DNA from: Frigidibacter oleivorans
GTDB taxonomy: Bacteria; Pseudomonadota; Alphaproteobacteria; Rhodobacterales; Rhodobacteraceae
Reading direction: 5' to 3'
DNA: 64,000 bases
NCBI RefSeq assembly: GCF_003993775.1
Contig: NZ_RJRZ01000007.1
Location: 62,001-126,000 of the forward strand
The position numbers and the translations under genes were made by a program. Below are positions 1-8,057 of the stretch, piece after piece. The notes beneath the pieces were generated by a model. The model ran no database searches, was not told the DNA's origin, and saw nothing but the letters and a program-made list of their open reading frames with translations. Within the stretch, counting starts at the first letter, position 1; every line of letters begins with the position of its first letter.

Positions 1-728
1 GCCGCAACGCCCTGTCTGACTTCGCCAATGTCAAGCGCAACGGCAAGATCGCCATGCGCCTGCCCGAGGATGTGAGCCTCGTCAACGTGCGCATCTGCGA
101 CGAAGATGACGACGTGATGCTGGTCACCGCCGCCGGCCGCGCGATCCGCTTCCCGGTGCCCGAGGTGCGGATCTTCAAGGGCCGCGATTCCACCGGCGTG
201 CGCGGCATCCGTCTGGGCGAGGCGGACCGGGTGGTGTCGATGTCGGTCATCCGGCATTTCGAGGCCACGCCCGAGGAACGGGTGGCCTATCTGAAGCAGC
301 GCCGCCTGATGGCCGGCGTGACCGAGGACGAGGCGGCCGACGACGAGGACGAGGCCGTGGCCGAGGGCCAGCTGTCCCCCGAACGCTATGCCGAGATGTC
401 GGCGGCCGAGGATCTGATCCTGACGGTCACCGCCAAGGGCGCGGGCAAGCTGAGTTCCAGCCACGACTACATCGTGCGCGGCCGCGGCGGCCAAGGCATC
501 CGGGCGATGGACGCCGCGATGCGCGGCGGGGCGCTGGTCGCCTCCTTCCCGGTGGAGGCGTCGGATCAGGTGATGCTGGCCACCTCGACCGGCCAGTCGA
601 TCCGGGTGCCGGTGGACCAGATCAGCTTCCGCTCGCGGTCGGCCGGCGGGGTGAAGGTCTTCGACACCGGCGCGGACGAGGTCGTCGTCTCGGTCGCGCG
701 CGTCGCCGAGACCGGCGAGGAGGAGTGA
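1..728 (+). CDS. gyrA: DNA gyrase subunit A, C-terminal part (cut by window start)
   Basis: The open frame enters from the left edge (first whole codon at base 3) and ends at the TGA at 726-728, so only about 241 C-terminal residues are visible. They form repeated beta-pinwheel blades of the GyrA C-terminal domain: GRAIRFPV, then TGVRGIRL, then GRGGQGIRAMD, and finally GQSIRVPV followed by SAGGVKVFD. This domain wraps DNA around gyrase and gives it negative supercoiling activity. An acidic insert (EDEAADDEDEA) lies between blades, as is common in alphaproteobacterial GyrA. The active-site tyrosine and the GyrA box are upstream of the window. ParC shares the fold, but these well-kept blade motifs favour GyrA. 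Confidence 0.88.
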   Translation, partial: RNALSDFANVKRNGKIAMRLPEDVSLVNVRICDEDDDVMLVTAAGRAIRFPVPEVRIFKGRDSTGVRGIRLGEADRVVSMSVIRHFEATPEERVAYLKQRRLMAGVTEDEAADDEDEAVAEGQLSPERYAEMSAAEDLILTVTAKGAGKLSSSHDYIVRGRGGQGIRAMDAAMRGGALVASFPVEASDQVMLATSTGQSIRVPVDQISFRSRSAGGVKVFDTGADEVVVSVARVAETGEEE

Positions 729-758
729 CCGGGCCTGCCCCGCTGACGAAGAGCGCCT

Positions 759-792
759 GTTAACCCTCTGGCACGAATGGCCTTTGGTTAAC
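759..792. promoter_or_regulatory. Two GTTAAC palindromes 28 bp apart upstream of the secreted protein gene
   Basis: GTTAAC occurs at 759-764 and again at 787-792, and GCACGAA (771-777) pairs with TTCGTGC (800-806). GTTAAC contains the TTAAC half-site of the cell-cycle regulator CtrA, and AT-rich hexamers are rare at this GC content. The spacing is not the classical TTAA-N7-TTAA, so regulation by CtrA is only a suggestion. Confidence 0.3.
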
Positions 793-876
793 GAAACCTT
801 TCGTGCGACGAAGCCCTCGGGAGCTATCCGCGGCCGGGCCCCCCGGGTCCGGCCGCCCTGATCCGAGGGATTGACG

Positions 877-1626
877 ATGCTTTGCCGCGCCGTGGCGCTG
901 TCCGTTCTCTCCGCCTGCGCGCTTGCGCCGCTGGCGGCCAAGGCCCAGTCCTCGCTGGGGTTCCGTCAGGTCGAGGCCGCCCTTGCCGCGACCGGGACGC
1001 CGGGCGACCTGCGCCCCGAGGCCCGGCTGTCCGCCGATCTGGCCATCACCGCCGCCCATGGGCTGCAATTCGACCTGTCGCTGGCCGATCAGCCCACCGG
1101 CACGCTGGGGGCGATCGACGCCCATCTCTACCTGACCCCGCGCCCGGGCCGCAGCTATGGCCTGTTCGGGCATCTGTCGGATCTCGACGGCACCGACAGC
1201 ACCACCGTCGCCGCCGGGGCCGAGGCGCGCTTCGCGCTCGGGACCGGGGCGCGGGCCGAGGTGAAGGCCGGCATCGGCGTCCGCAACCCCGGCAGCTTCG
1301 ACTTTCTTTTCGTCGAGGGCTGGGCCGAACGCGACCTCTCGCCCCGCGTGACCCTGATCGCCGGCGCGATGGCCGCGGATTATGACGAGGCCGACTTTTC
1401 CGCGACCGGCTGGCAGGCGCAGGCGGGGCTGCGGCTGGCGCTGGCGCCCCATGCCGCGCTGGAGACGACGGTGGGGCACAGCGGGCTTGCCGGGAGTGAC
1501 GGCGACGGCGGGGAAACCTTTGCGCGGATCGGGCTGACCGTCAGCCTCGGCGGCGGCGCGAGCGGCGAGCGGCTGTTCCGCCCCGCCCGTCCGCTGGCGC
1601 CCCTGCAGCTGCGCGGGCTGGAATAG
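877..1626 (+). CDS. Secreted beta-rich protein, probable outer-membrane beta-barrel
   Basis: A 249-residue protein with a clear Sec signal peptide (hydrophobic stretch about residues 4-18, cleavage likely after AAKAQ). The mature part is made of alternating amphipathic stretches rich in G, A, L and T (for example GLFGHLSDLDG and ARIGLTVSLGG), as expected of a small outer-membrane beta-barrel. I do not recognise a named family. The ATG at 877 is preferred over the in-frame TTG at 871 because GAGGGA sits at proper distance from it. The gene ends at 1626, directly against the stop of the convergent carboxypeptidase gene. The upstream GTTAAC pair may regulate it. Confidence 0.7.
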   Translation: MLCRAVALSVLSACALAPLAAKAQSSLGFRQVEAALAATGTPGDLRPEARLSADLAITAAHGLQFDLSLADQPTGTLGAIDAHLYLTPRPGRSYGLFGHLSDLDGTDSTTVAAGAEARFALGTGARAEVKAGIGVRNPGSFDFLFVEGWAERDLSPRVTLIAGAMAADYDEADFSATGWQAQAGLRLALAPHAALETTVGHSGLAGSDGDGGETFARIGLTVSLGGGASGERLFRPARPLAPLQLRGLE

Positions 1627-3108
1627 TCACAGCCCGTAGATCGCCCCGAACTTCGCGTCGAGATAGTCGAGCAGCGGCCCCTCGTCCGGCGCGGCCCCCG
1701 TCGCCCGGGCGATGACCTCGCGCGGGGCATAAAGCCCGCCATGCTGCTGCAGCCTCTCGCGCAGCCAGCCGGTCGCGGCGGCGGTATCGCCCCGGGCCAG
1801 CCGCGCGTCGAGGTCCGGCACATCGCGCCGCAGCGCCGCCATCAGGCAGCCCGCATAGACATTGCCGAGGCTGTAGGTCGGAAAATAGCCGAACAGGCCC
1901 ACCGACCAGTGCACGTCCTGCAGCAGGCCATGCGCGGGACGGTCCACCGCCACGCCGAAATCCGCCAGGAAGCGGTCATTCCACGCCTCTTCCAGATCGG
2001 CCACGTCCAGCGCCCCCGACACCAGATCGCGTTCGAGGTCGAAGCGCATCATGATATGCAGGTTGTAATGCACCTCGTCCGCCTCGGTGCGGATGAAGCC
2101 CGGCTGCACCCGGTTGACGGTGGCGTGGAATTCCTCCGGCGTCTCGATGCCGAAGCTGCCGAACTCCGCCTGCATCTGGCGGAAGATCCAGCCGGTGAAG
2201 GGCGCGGAACGGCCGAGCTGGTTTTCGTAGATCCGGCTCTGGCTTTCATGGACGCCCATCGACACGCCCTGCCCCAGCACCGTCAGCGCGAAGGCCGGGG
2301 CGATGTTCTGCTCATAACAGGCATGGCCGGTTTCGTGGATGGTGGAATAGAGGCAGTTGAACGGGTCCGCCTCCACCACCCGGGTGGTGATCCGCACGTC
2401 GGCGCCCGAGCCGGAACTAAACGGGTGCACGGCAAGGTCCAGCCGCCCGCGGGTGAAGTCATAGCCGAAGGCCTCGGCCATCTTCCGCGCCAGCCGCAGC
2501 TGCCCGTCCTGCGGGAATTCGCCCTTCAGGGGCGCCACGATGCGGCCGGACCCGAGGATGCGGTCGCGCAGCGCCACCAGCCGCGGCCGCATCCGGTCGA
2601 AGATGGCGGCGATCTCCTCGGCGGTCGTCTCGGGTTCGTATTCCTCCAGCAGCGCGTCATAGGCGGTGGCGGCCTCCGTCCCCTCGCACAGCGCCTGCGC
2701 CGCCTCGCGCTTCAGCATCACCACCTGGCGCAGCGTCGGCAGGAAATGGTCCACCTCGTCCCGCGCCCGCGCCTCGGCCCAGATCCCCTGCGACAGGCTG
2801 GTCAGGCGCGCGATCTCGGCCGCCAGCCGGGCGGGGATGCAGGTCGCCCGGGCATGGGCGCGGCGGATCAGCGCCAGCATCCGCGCGCCCTCGGCATCCG
2901 GCGCGTCGGCCCGGTCCAGCCAGTCGGCCAGCCGCGGATCGGTGCGGCGGGCATGCAGCACGCCCTCCAGCGCCGCCATCTCGTCCGCGCGCTGTTCGGC
3001 GGCGCCGCGGGGCATCATCGTTTCCTGATCCCAGCCCAGACGGCCCATGACCTGCGCCAGCGCCTCGGTATCGCGCTGGAAGGCGATCAGATCGGGAAAA
3101 GCGGTCAT
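1627..3108 (-). CDS. Carboxypeptidase M32 (Taq carboxypeptidase family)
   Basis: A 493-residue zinc metallocarboxypeptidase that removes C-terminal residues from peptides in the cytoplasm. All family M32 landmarks are present: HPFSSG near 228, the zinc site HETGH at 258-262, HESQSR at 287-292 with the third metal ligand region, and EADEVHYNLHI further on. Length matches the family (about 500). The start codon overlaps the stop of ctaA as ATGA, so the two genes are probably translationally coupled. The open frame continues far upstream, but that extension lies antisense or out of frame to ctaA and is not coding. Substrate range cannot be read from the sequence. Confidence 0.93.
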   Translation of the reverse strand: MTAFPDLIAFQRDTEALAQVMGRLGWDQETMMPRGAAEQRADEMAALEGVLHARRTDPRLADWLDRADAPDAEGARMLALIRRAHARATCIPARLAAEIARLTSLSQGIWAEARARDEVDHFLPTLRQVVMLKREAAQALCEGTEAATAYDALLEEYEPETTAEEIAAIFDRMRPRLVALRDRILGSGRIVAPLKGEFPQDGQLRLARKMAEAFGYDFTRGRLDLAVHPFSSGSGADVRITTRVVEADPFNCLYSTIHETGHACYEQNIAPAFALTVLGQGVSMGVHESQSRIYENQLGRSAPFTGWIFRQMQAEFGSFGIETPEEFHATVNRVQPGFIRTEADEVHYNLHIMMRFDLERDLVSGALDVADLEEAWNDRFLADFGVAVDRPAHGLLQDVHWSVGLFGYFPTYSLGNVYAGCLMAALRRDVPDLDARLARGDTAAATGWLRERLQQHGGLYAPREVIARATGAAPDEGPLLDYLDAKFGAIYGL

Positions 3109-4274
3109 CGGTGGCCTCGCAGCGATTGCACGACGGGATATTGCGCCAGATGCCGGGCGCGCAGGATCAGCACCCACAGCACCACGGCCCCCAGCTGATG
3201 CGCAAGGCCAAGGGGCAGCGGCGCCGCATGGACGACGGTCACGATGCCGAGCGCGACCTGGATCACCAGCATGGCGAAGACGGCATGGAAGGCGGCCCGG
3301 GTGGCGGCATGCACCGACCGCCGCCCGCGCAGCCAGACGACGATGCCGAAGACGAAGAGCAGATAGCCCGCCATCCGGTGCACGAACTGCACCAGCCCCG
3401 GATTCTCGAAGAAGGCGCGCCAGACCGGGCCGCTGCCGCCCTGCCCGTCCGGCACGTAGAAGGCATCGGCGGGAAACAGGCTGCCGTTCATCAGCGGCCA
3501 TGTCGGAAAGCTGCGGCCCGCGTCGATCCCCGCGACCAGCGCCCCCAGCAGGATCTGCAGGAAGGCGAAATGCAGCAGCCCGGTGGACAGCGAGAACAGC
3601 TTGTCCTCGCGCTGGCGCCGGGCCTGCAGCAGCGCCGCCTCGGGCCGGGCCAGCGTCAGCATGTACCAGGCCGTCAGCCCGAGGATGACGAAGGCCAGCC
3701 CCAGATGCGTGGCCAGCCGGTAGGATTGCACATCCACCCGCGCGCCGGTCAGCCCCGAGGCCACCATCCACCAGCCGATGGCCCCCTGCAGCCCGCCGAG
3801 CAGCCCCAGCAGCAGCAGCCGGCCGGTCCAGCCCGGCGGCATCCGCCGGCTGACCAGCAGCCCCGCGAAGCCCAGGGCCCAGACCAGCCCGATGACCCGG
3901 CCCAGCTGCCGGTGGCCCCATTCCCACCAGAAGATCGTCTTGAACTCTGCCAGCGTCATCTGGTGGTTCTGCAGCTGGAATTCCGGGCTCGCCTGATATT
4001 TCGCGTATTCGGCCTGCCAGTCGGCGGCGTCCAGCGGCGGGATCGCCCCGGTGACCGGCCGCCATTCGGTGATCGACAGGCCGGAATCGGTCAGCCGGGT
4101 CAGCCCGCCCACCGCGATCATCGCCACGACCAGCAGGAAGATCGCCCCCAGCCAGATCCGCACCGCCCGCCGCGCGCCGCCGCCCGACTGCCGGTCGATC
4201 AGCCCGCCCTGCGGTGCGGGCGCCTTCTGCCCGGTCGCGACTTCCTCGAAAAGCTTGCGCTGTCCCGCCGCCAT
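3105..4274 (-). CDS. ctaA: Heme A synthase (COX15/CtaA type 2)
   Basis: A 389-residue integral membrane enzyme that oxidises the C8 methyl of heme O to the formyl of heme A, the cofactor of aa3-type cytochrome oxidase. About eight transmembrane segments can be followed. Family motifs include GGLTRLTDSGLSITEW after the first segment, WEWGHRQLGRVIG with a heme-ligand histidine, RLATHLGLAF, FVHRMAGYLLF and LAHQLGAVVL, giving the paired histidines expected in the two half-domains. It is the first gene of a two-gene unit with the M32 carboxypeptidase. Its presence implies an aerobic chain ending in a heme-A oxidase; ctaB and cox genes are not in the window. Confidence 0.95.
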   Translation of the reverse strand: MAAGQRKLFEEVATGQKAPAPQGGLIDRQSGGGARRAVRIWLGAIFLLVVAMIAVGGLTRLTDSGLSITEWRPVTGAIPPLDAADWQAEYAKYQASPEFQLQNHQMTLAEFKTIFWWEWGHRQLGRVIGLVWALGFAGLLVSRRMPPGWTGRLLLLGLLGGLQGAIGWWMVASGLTGARVDVQSYRLATHLGLAFVILGLTAWYMLTLARPEAALLQARRQREDKLFSLSTGLLHFAFLQILLGALVAGIDAGRSFPTWPLMNGSLFPADAFYVPDGQGGSGPVWRAFFENPGLVQFVHRMAGYLLFVFGIVVWLRGRRSVHAATRAAFHAVFAMLVIQVALGIVTVVHAAPLPLGLAHQLGAVVLWVLILRARHLAQYPVVQSLRGHR

Positions 4275-4522
4275 CCGGCACCCCTGTTCCGCTTGCGCGA
4301 AGGACAGTAGGTGCCGGGGCCGGGGCCTGCAAGGGCGCGCGGGACCCGGGGGACGGACTGCCGCACCGCTCGCGAACTGTTACAGCCGGGGCGGAAAGCA
4401 GCCGGCCCCCGATATCGCGCGCGAGACCGGCGCGGAACTTTCTCGAAGATGGCCTACTTGTGCTGCCACAGCGGTCCGGAACGGGACCGCGCCATCATGG
4501 ACCAACGACGGGAAGGCTGATC

Positions 4523-4795
4523 ATGACCAAATCCACCCTGCTGTTCCTCGGGCTCGGCGTCTTCGCGCTCTCCGCCTGCCAGGGCAACACCCCGAACCAG
4601 AACGCCGCCATCGGCGGCCTGACCGGCGCCGCCGTGGGTCTGGGCGCGGCCGATCTGGCCGATGCCAGCGACGAGGCGAAGATCGGCGCGACGCTGATCG
4701 GCGCCGCCGCCGGCACCGCCATCGGCGCCAACCAGGGCGCCCGCCGCTGCACCTATGCGAACGGTGCCCCGGCCCCCTGCCCGCCGCGCTACTGA
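4523..4795 (+). CDS. Small glycine-zipper lipoprotein
   Basis: A 90-residue envelope lipoprotein. Residues 4-19 form a signal with lipobox LSAC, so Cys19 would be lipidated. The mature part holds two glycine/alanine-rich amphipathic helices (AAIGGLTGAAVGLGAADLA and GAAAGTAIGANQGARR), typical of glycine-zipper 2TM (YMGG-like) proteins, and ends with a CTYANG...PCPPRY segment containing two cysteines. The ATG at 4523 follows GGAAGG at good spacing. It stands alone and is followed by a strong terminator. Function is unknown; relatives are often stress or envelope-integrity proteins. Confidence 0.8.
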   Translation: MTKSTLLFLGLGVFALSACQGNTPNQNAAIGGLTGAAVGLGAADLADASDEAKIGATLIGAAAGTAIGANQGARRCTYANGAPAPCPPRY

Positions 4796-4828
4796 TCGCG
4801 CCGGACCAGGCGTCTGCCGCAGCATCTG

Positions 4829-4861
4829 CCGCCGCCCCTTGCCGGGCGGCGGTTTTCGTTT
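4829..4861 (+). terminator. Rho-independent terminator of the glycine-zipper lipoprotein gene
   Basis: CCGCCGCCC (4829-4837) pairs perfectly with GGGCGGCGG (4844-4852) around a 6-nt loop and is followed by TTTTCGTTT. It lies 34 bases past the stop codon. Confidence 0.85.
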
Positions 4862-4888
4862 GCGGCGCCTTGCGCTTCTTGTCGGCGC

Positions 4889-4921
4889 AAATATCCCGGG
4901 GGTGCGGGGGCTGGCCCCCGC
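4889..4921. repeat. Dispersed GGATATTT-hairpin repeat, copy 1
   Basis: Read on the minus strand this is GCGGGGG-loop-CCCCCGC, then ACCCCCGGGATATTT. The hairpin arms are at 4904-4910 and 4915-4921. It sits between the convergent lipoprotein and ureohydrolase genes. Three further copies lie near 20.9, 24.25 and 36.2 kb. Confidence 0.75.
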
Positions 4922-4948
4922 TTCCCCCGGCCCCCGCCAGCGCCGGTG

Positions 4949-5911
4949 TCAGACCATCGCGCAGAGGATCTCGAACATCAGGCTCGCCCCCAGCCAGGCG
5001 GTGTTGCCCGAGGGATCGAAGGGCGGGCTGACCTCGACCAGATCGGCGGCCAGCACCTCGACCCCCTGCAGATGCCGCAGCACCTCGATCGCCTCGCGCG
5101 CGATCGGCCCGCCCCATTCCGGCGTGCCGGTGCCGGGGGCGACGGACGGGTCGACGAAGTCGATGTCATAGCTCAGGTAACAGGGCGCGGTCCCCACGAT
5201 CTCGCGCGCCTCGGCCATCACGTCGGGGATGCCGCGCGCGAACATCTCCTCGGCCCGGATCACCCGGATGCCGTTGGCCCGGGCGAAGTCGATATCGGCG
5301 CCGTCATAGGTGGTGCCGCGGATGCCGATCTGCACCATCCGCGCCGGGTCCAGCAGCCCCTCTTCCACCGCCACGCGGAACGGGTTGCCATGGGTCAGGG
5401 TGCGGCCGCCGAAATAGACCGGGTAGAGGTCGGTATGGCTGTCGAAATGGATCAGCCCCAGCGGCCCCTGCGCCAGCCCGCCGCGCCTGAGGCCCCGCAG
5501 CACCGGCAGGGTGCAGAGGTGGTCGCCTCCGGCGGTCAGTGGCCGGATGCCTTCGCCGGCCAGCCCGGCAAAGGCGGTCTCGAACCGGTCGAGCGTGTCC
5601 ATCACGTCGACCGGGTTCGGCCCGATATCGCCCAGATCGGCGCAGGCCAGCGCCTCGAAGGGCCGCACCCCGGTGGCGCCGTTCTGGGCGCGCAGCATCG
5701 TCGAGGCGTCGCGCAGCGCCCGCGGCCCGTGCCGCGCCCCCGCCCGGTTCGACACCGCCCCGTCGAAGGGCAGGCCGACAATGCCGATCTGCACCTCGGC
5801 CCGGCGGGGATGGTCGGGGCCGACGATGGGCAGCCGCATGAAGCTGGGCACCCCGGCGAAGCGCGGCAGGTCCATGCCGGAGACGGGGTGGAAGAAGGGA
5901 TCGGTGGTCAT
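4949..5911 (-). CDS. Agmatinase-family ureohydrolase (substrate uncertain)
   Basis: A 320-residue binuclear metal enzyme of the arginase/agmatinase/guanidinase family, which hydrolyses a guanidino group to urea and an amine. Metal ligands are all present: GGDH (His131), DSHTD (Asp157, His159, Asp161) and DIDFVD (Asp249, Asp251), followed by APGTGTPEWGG. The usual DAHxD is DSHTD here. It differs clearly from the second ureohydrolase at 24.3 kb, so the two probably have different substrates such as agmatine, guanidinobutyrate or guanidine. The ATG at 5911 follows GGAG at 6 nt spacing; an in-frame ATG at 5923 has no such site. It is divergent from the Pmp3-type peptide gene, with 10-bp tandem repeats between them. 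Confidence 0.88.
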   Translation of the reverse strand: MTTDPFFHPVSGMDLPRFAGVPSFMRLPIVGPDHPRRAEVQIGIVGLPFDGAVSNRAGARHGPRALRDASTMLRAQNGATGVRPFEALACADLGDIGPNPVDVMDTLDRFETAFAGLAGEGIRPLTAGGDHLCTLPVLRGLRRGGLAQGPLGLIHFDSHTDLYPVYFGGRTLTHGNPFRVAVEEGLLDPARMVQIGIRGTTYDGADIDFARANGIRVIRAEEMFARGIPDVMAEAREIVGTAPCYLSYDIDFVDPSVAPGTGTPEWGGPIAREAIEVLRHLQGVEVLAADLVEVSPPFDPSGNTAWLGASLMFEILCAMV

Positions 5912-5980
5912 CGGCCGCTCCATGCTGGGTCCGGTGCCAGAGTTCCGGCAAGGCCGGCCCGCCGTCCAGTCCCCATATGC

Positions 5981-6020
5981 GGACCCGGTGCGATCCGGTG
6001 CGATCCGGCGCGATCCGGTG
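5981..6020. repeat. 10-bp tandem repeat array (CGATCCGGTG-type, about 4 units)
   Basis: Units ggacccggtg, cgatccggtg, cgatccggcg and cgatccggtg follow one another without gaps. The period equals one DNA helical turn, and the array lies in the divergent intergenic region between the ureohydrolase and Pmp3-type genes. The 15-mer CCGGTGCGATCCGGT from this array recurs at 52371-52385 in the purC/DUF1476 divergent region. It could bind a regulator; none is identified. Confidence 0.6.
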
Positions 6021-6120
6021 ACGGCTGCATGAAATTCGCGCGGGCCGCCGCGGCAGCGGGAACCCGGCGCCGCGTTGCCGCGCTGTCTGTGCAACCTCCG
6101 GTCAGCAACAAGGAACCGAC

Positions 6121-6279
6121 ATGGACCTGATCCGCATCATCATCGCCATCCTGCTGCCGCCGCTCGGGGTCTTCCTGCAGGTGGGCTTCGGGCTGCAATT
6201 CTGGATCAACATCCTGCTGACCCTGCTCGGCTATATCCCGGGCATCATCCACGCGATCTGGATCATCGCGCGGCGCTGA
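6121..6279 (+). CDS. Pmp3/YqaE (UPF0057) family small membrane protein
   Basis: A 52-residue hydrophobic protein with two transmembrane helices (about residues 4-22 and 27-47). It carries the family pattern: LLPPLGVFLQVG in the first helix and the loop, FWINILLTLLGYIPGIIHAIWII in two consecutive parts covering the second, and a short basic C-terminus (ARR). Pmp3/YqaE proteins modulate membrane potential and are often stress induced. AAGGAA precedes the ATG at a suitable distance. The gene ends just before the convergent radical SAM gene. Length matches the family (50-55). Confidence 0.9.
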   Translation: MDLIRIIIAILLPPLGVFLQVGFGLQFWINILLTLLGYIPGIIHAIWIIARR

Positions 6280-6294
6280 CCGGGGCCGAGGGGC

Positions 6295-7392
6295 TCAGAA
6301 CAGCGACAGCTGGTCGCCGGGCCGGGGCGGCACGCGAAAGCGGGTCAGGTCATAGCCGGGCAACGGCGTGTCGAGCCCCAGCCGTCGCGCCGCCACCTTC
6401 ATCCGCAGGTGCAGGATCTGCGCCTCGGGCCCCTCGCCCCTCATCCGGCTGCCGAAGCGAGGATCGTTCTCGCGCCCGCCCCGCATCGCGCGCAGCCGCG
6501 ACATGACGTGATCCGCCTTGCCCGGATGGGTGCGGCGCAGCCAGTCGGTGAACAGCGGCGCCACCTCGAAGGGCAGGCGCAGCAGGATCCAGCTGGCCGC
6601 GCGCGCGCCCGCCTCCTTGCCGGCGGCGAGGATCGCCTCGCCCTCGGCATCGGTCAGCACCGGGATGATCGGCGCCACCATCACCCGCACCGGCACCCCC
6701 GCCCCGGCCAGCGCCCGGATCGCCGCCAGCCGCCGTGCCGGCGCGGGCGCGCGGGGTTCCAGCCCGCGGCACAGGTCCGTATCCAGCGTCGTCACCGACA
6801 CACCCACATGCACCAGACCCCGCGCCGCCATGTCCGACAGGATGTCGAGGTCGCGCTCGATCAGCGCCGCGCCCTTGGTGACGATGCCGACCGGGTGGTT
6901 GAACTCGCTCAGCACCTCCAGCAGCCCGCGCATCACCCGGTGCCGGGCCTCGATCGGCTGGTAGGGATCGGTATTGGTGCCGATGGCGAGCGGCGCCATC
7001 CGGTAGCCGGGCTTCGACAGTTCCTTCGCCAGCAGCGCCGGCGCATCGGGTTTCGCCACCAGCTTGGTCTCGAAATCCAGCCCCGCCGACAGGCCAAGAT
7101 AGCCGTGCGAGGGCCGGGCGAAGCAATAGATGCAGCCATGCTCGCAGCCGCGATAGGGGTTCACCGACCGGTCGAAGGGGATGTCGGGCGAATCGTTGCG
7201 GGCGATGATGCTGCGCGGACGCTCGATGGCGACCTCGGTGCGCAGCAGCCGTTCCTCCTCGGGGATGTCCCAGCCGTCATGCTGGCGGGCGCGGGTCTGC
7301 CGTTCGAACCGCCCCGCAGAGTTCGCCCCCGCCCCCCGCGCCTTCAGGCGCAGGTCGGGGTCCGAGGGGGGCATGTCGTGAATCCGCTTCAT
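6295..7392 (-). CDS. PA0069-family radical SAM protein (SplB-like)
   Basis: A 365-residue radical S-adenosylmethionine protein of the PA0069/Rv2578c family. The 4Fe-4S motif CxxxCxxC is at Cys83, Cys87 and Cys90 (RGCEHGCIYC), followed by the family hallmark FARPSHGYLGLS. IGTNTDPYQPIE and VTKGAALIERD mark the rest of the barrel. The family resembles spore photoproduct lyase but its substrate is not known. The start is uncertain: ATG codons at 7410, 7392 and 7374 are in frame and none has a strong ribosome binding site. It is downstream of the DedA gene on the same strand. Confidence 0.88.
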   Translation of the reverse strand: MKRIHDMPPSDPDLRLKARGAGANSAGRFERQTRARQHDGWDIPEEERLLRTEVAIERPRSIIARNDSPDIPFDRSVNPYRGCEHGCIYCFARPSHGYLGLSAGLDFETKLVAKPDAPALLAKELSKPGYRMAPLAIGTNTDPYQPIEARHRVMRGLLEVLSEFNHPVGIVTKGAALIERDLDILSDMAARGLVHVGVSVTTLDTDLCRGLEPRAPAPARRLAAIRALAGAGVPVRVMVAPIIPVLTDAEGEAILAAGKEAGARAASWILLRLPFEVAPLFTDWLRRTHPGKADHVMSRLRAMRGGRENDPRFGSRMRGEGPEAQILHLRMKVAARRLGLDTPLPGYDLTRFRVPPRPGDQLSLF

Positions 7393-7439
7393 GCCCCGAG
7401 AATGGAACATTTACGGAACATCGGCAAGGGCCGGCCGCG

Positions 7440-8057
7440 TCAGGACGGGCTTCGCGCCCCGCGCCGGCGCCACAGGATCAGCCCCGCCGCCAGCAGCGCC
7501 AGCCCCGCCAGCAGCCCGAGCGCGAGGAAGGTCTGGCCCACCGCCGCGCGCGCCCGGGGCAGGCTGTCCGCCGCCAGATGCCCCAGCCCGACATACAGCG
7601 CGACCCAGACCGCCTCGCCCGTCACCGCCCACAGCGTGAACCGCCGCCAGCCGAAGCCGCCCGCGCCGGTGGCGAGGTTGACCCAGGGCCCCAGCGGGCT
7701 CAGCAGCCAGCGGCTGAAGAACACCGCCCCCGCGCCATGGCTCAGAAGCCATGCCTCGGCCCGCAGGATCAGCGCGGCGCGGCCCCGCCGCCGCGACAGC
7801 CGCGCCAGCAGCGGCGCACCGAAGCGTCGCCCCGCCCAATACCCCGCCTGATCGCCCAGCACCGCACCGGCGAGCGCCGAGGCCGCCACCGTACCCACCG
7901 GCAGTTGCCCCGCGGCGGCCAGCCCGCCCGCGGTCAGCATCGCCAGCGAGGCGGGCACCGGCAGCATCAGGCAGGACAGGAAGGTGACGATGCCCAGGAC
8001 CAACACGGCGGAACCCGGCCCCCACCCGGACAGCAGGCCGGGCAGGTCCGCCGGCAT
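7440..8057 (-). CDS. DedA/VTT-domain membrane protein
   Basis: A 205-residue inner membrane protein of the DedA (VTT) superfamily, with about five hydrophobic segments. The family region is visible as AGAVLGDQAGYWAGRRFG (about 62-79) and FFSRWLLSPLGPWVNLATG (about 113-131), corresponding to the amphipathic re-entrant loops and the conserved arginine of DedA proteins. Members act in lipid-carrier recycling and membrane homeostasis. Its ATG overlaps the stop of the upstream VWA gene (TGATG), so it is probably translated with it. The exact lipid handled cannot be inferred. Confidence 0.85.
   Translation of the reverse strand: MPADLPGLLSGWGPGSAVLVLGIVTFLSCLMLPVPASLAMLTAGGLAAAGQLPVGTVAASALAGAVLGDQAGYWAGRRFGAPLLARLSRRRGRAALILRAEAWLLSHGAGAVFFSRWLLSPLGPWVNLATGAGGFGWRRFTLWAVTGEAVWVALYVGLGHLAADSLPRARAAVGQTFLALGLLAGLALLAAGLILWRRRGARSPS

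Noticed and set aside
3131-3140. Another GGATATT match as a repeat copy
   Set aside because: It lies within ctaA coding sequence, and lacks the C-run and the hairpin.
3109-4332. N-terminal extension that would make the M32 carboxypeptidase a 901-residue fusion
   Set aside because: The extension is the ctaA gene read in another frame. The normal M32 start overlaps the ctaA stop as ATGA.
6058-6075. GGAAC followed by CGTT upstream of the Pmp3-type gene
   Set aside because: The spacer is only 9 bases, far from the 16-17 needed for an EcfG-type promoter.
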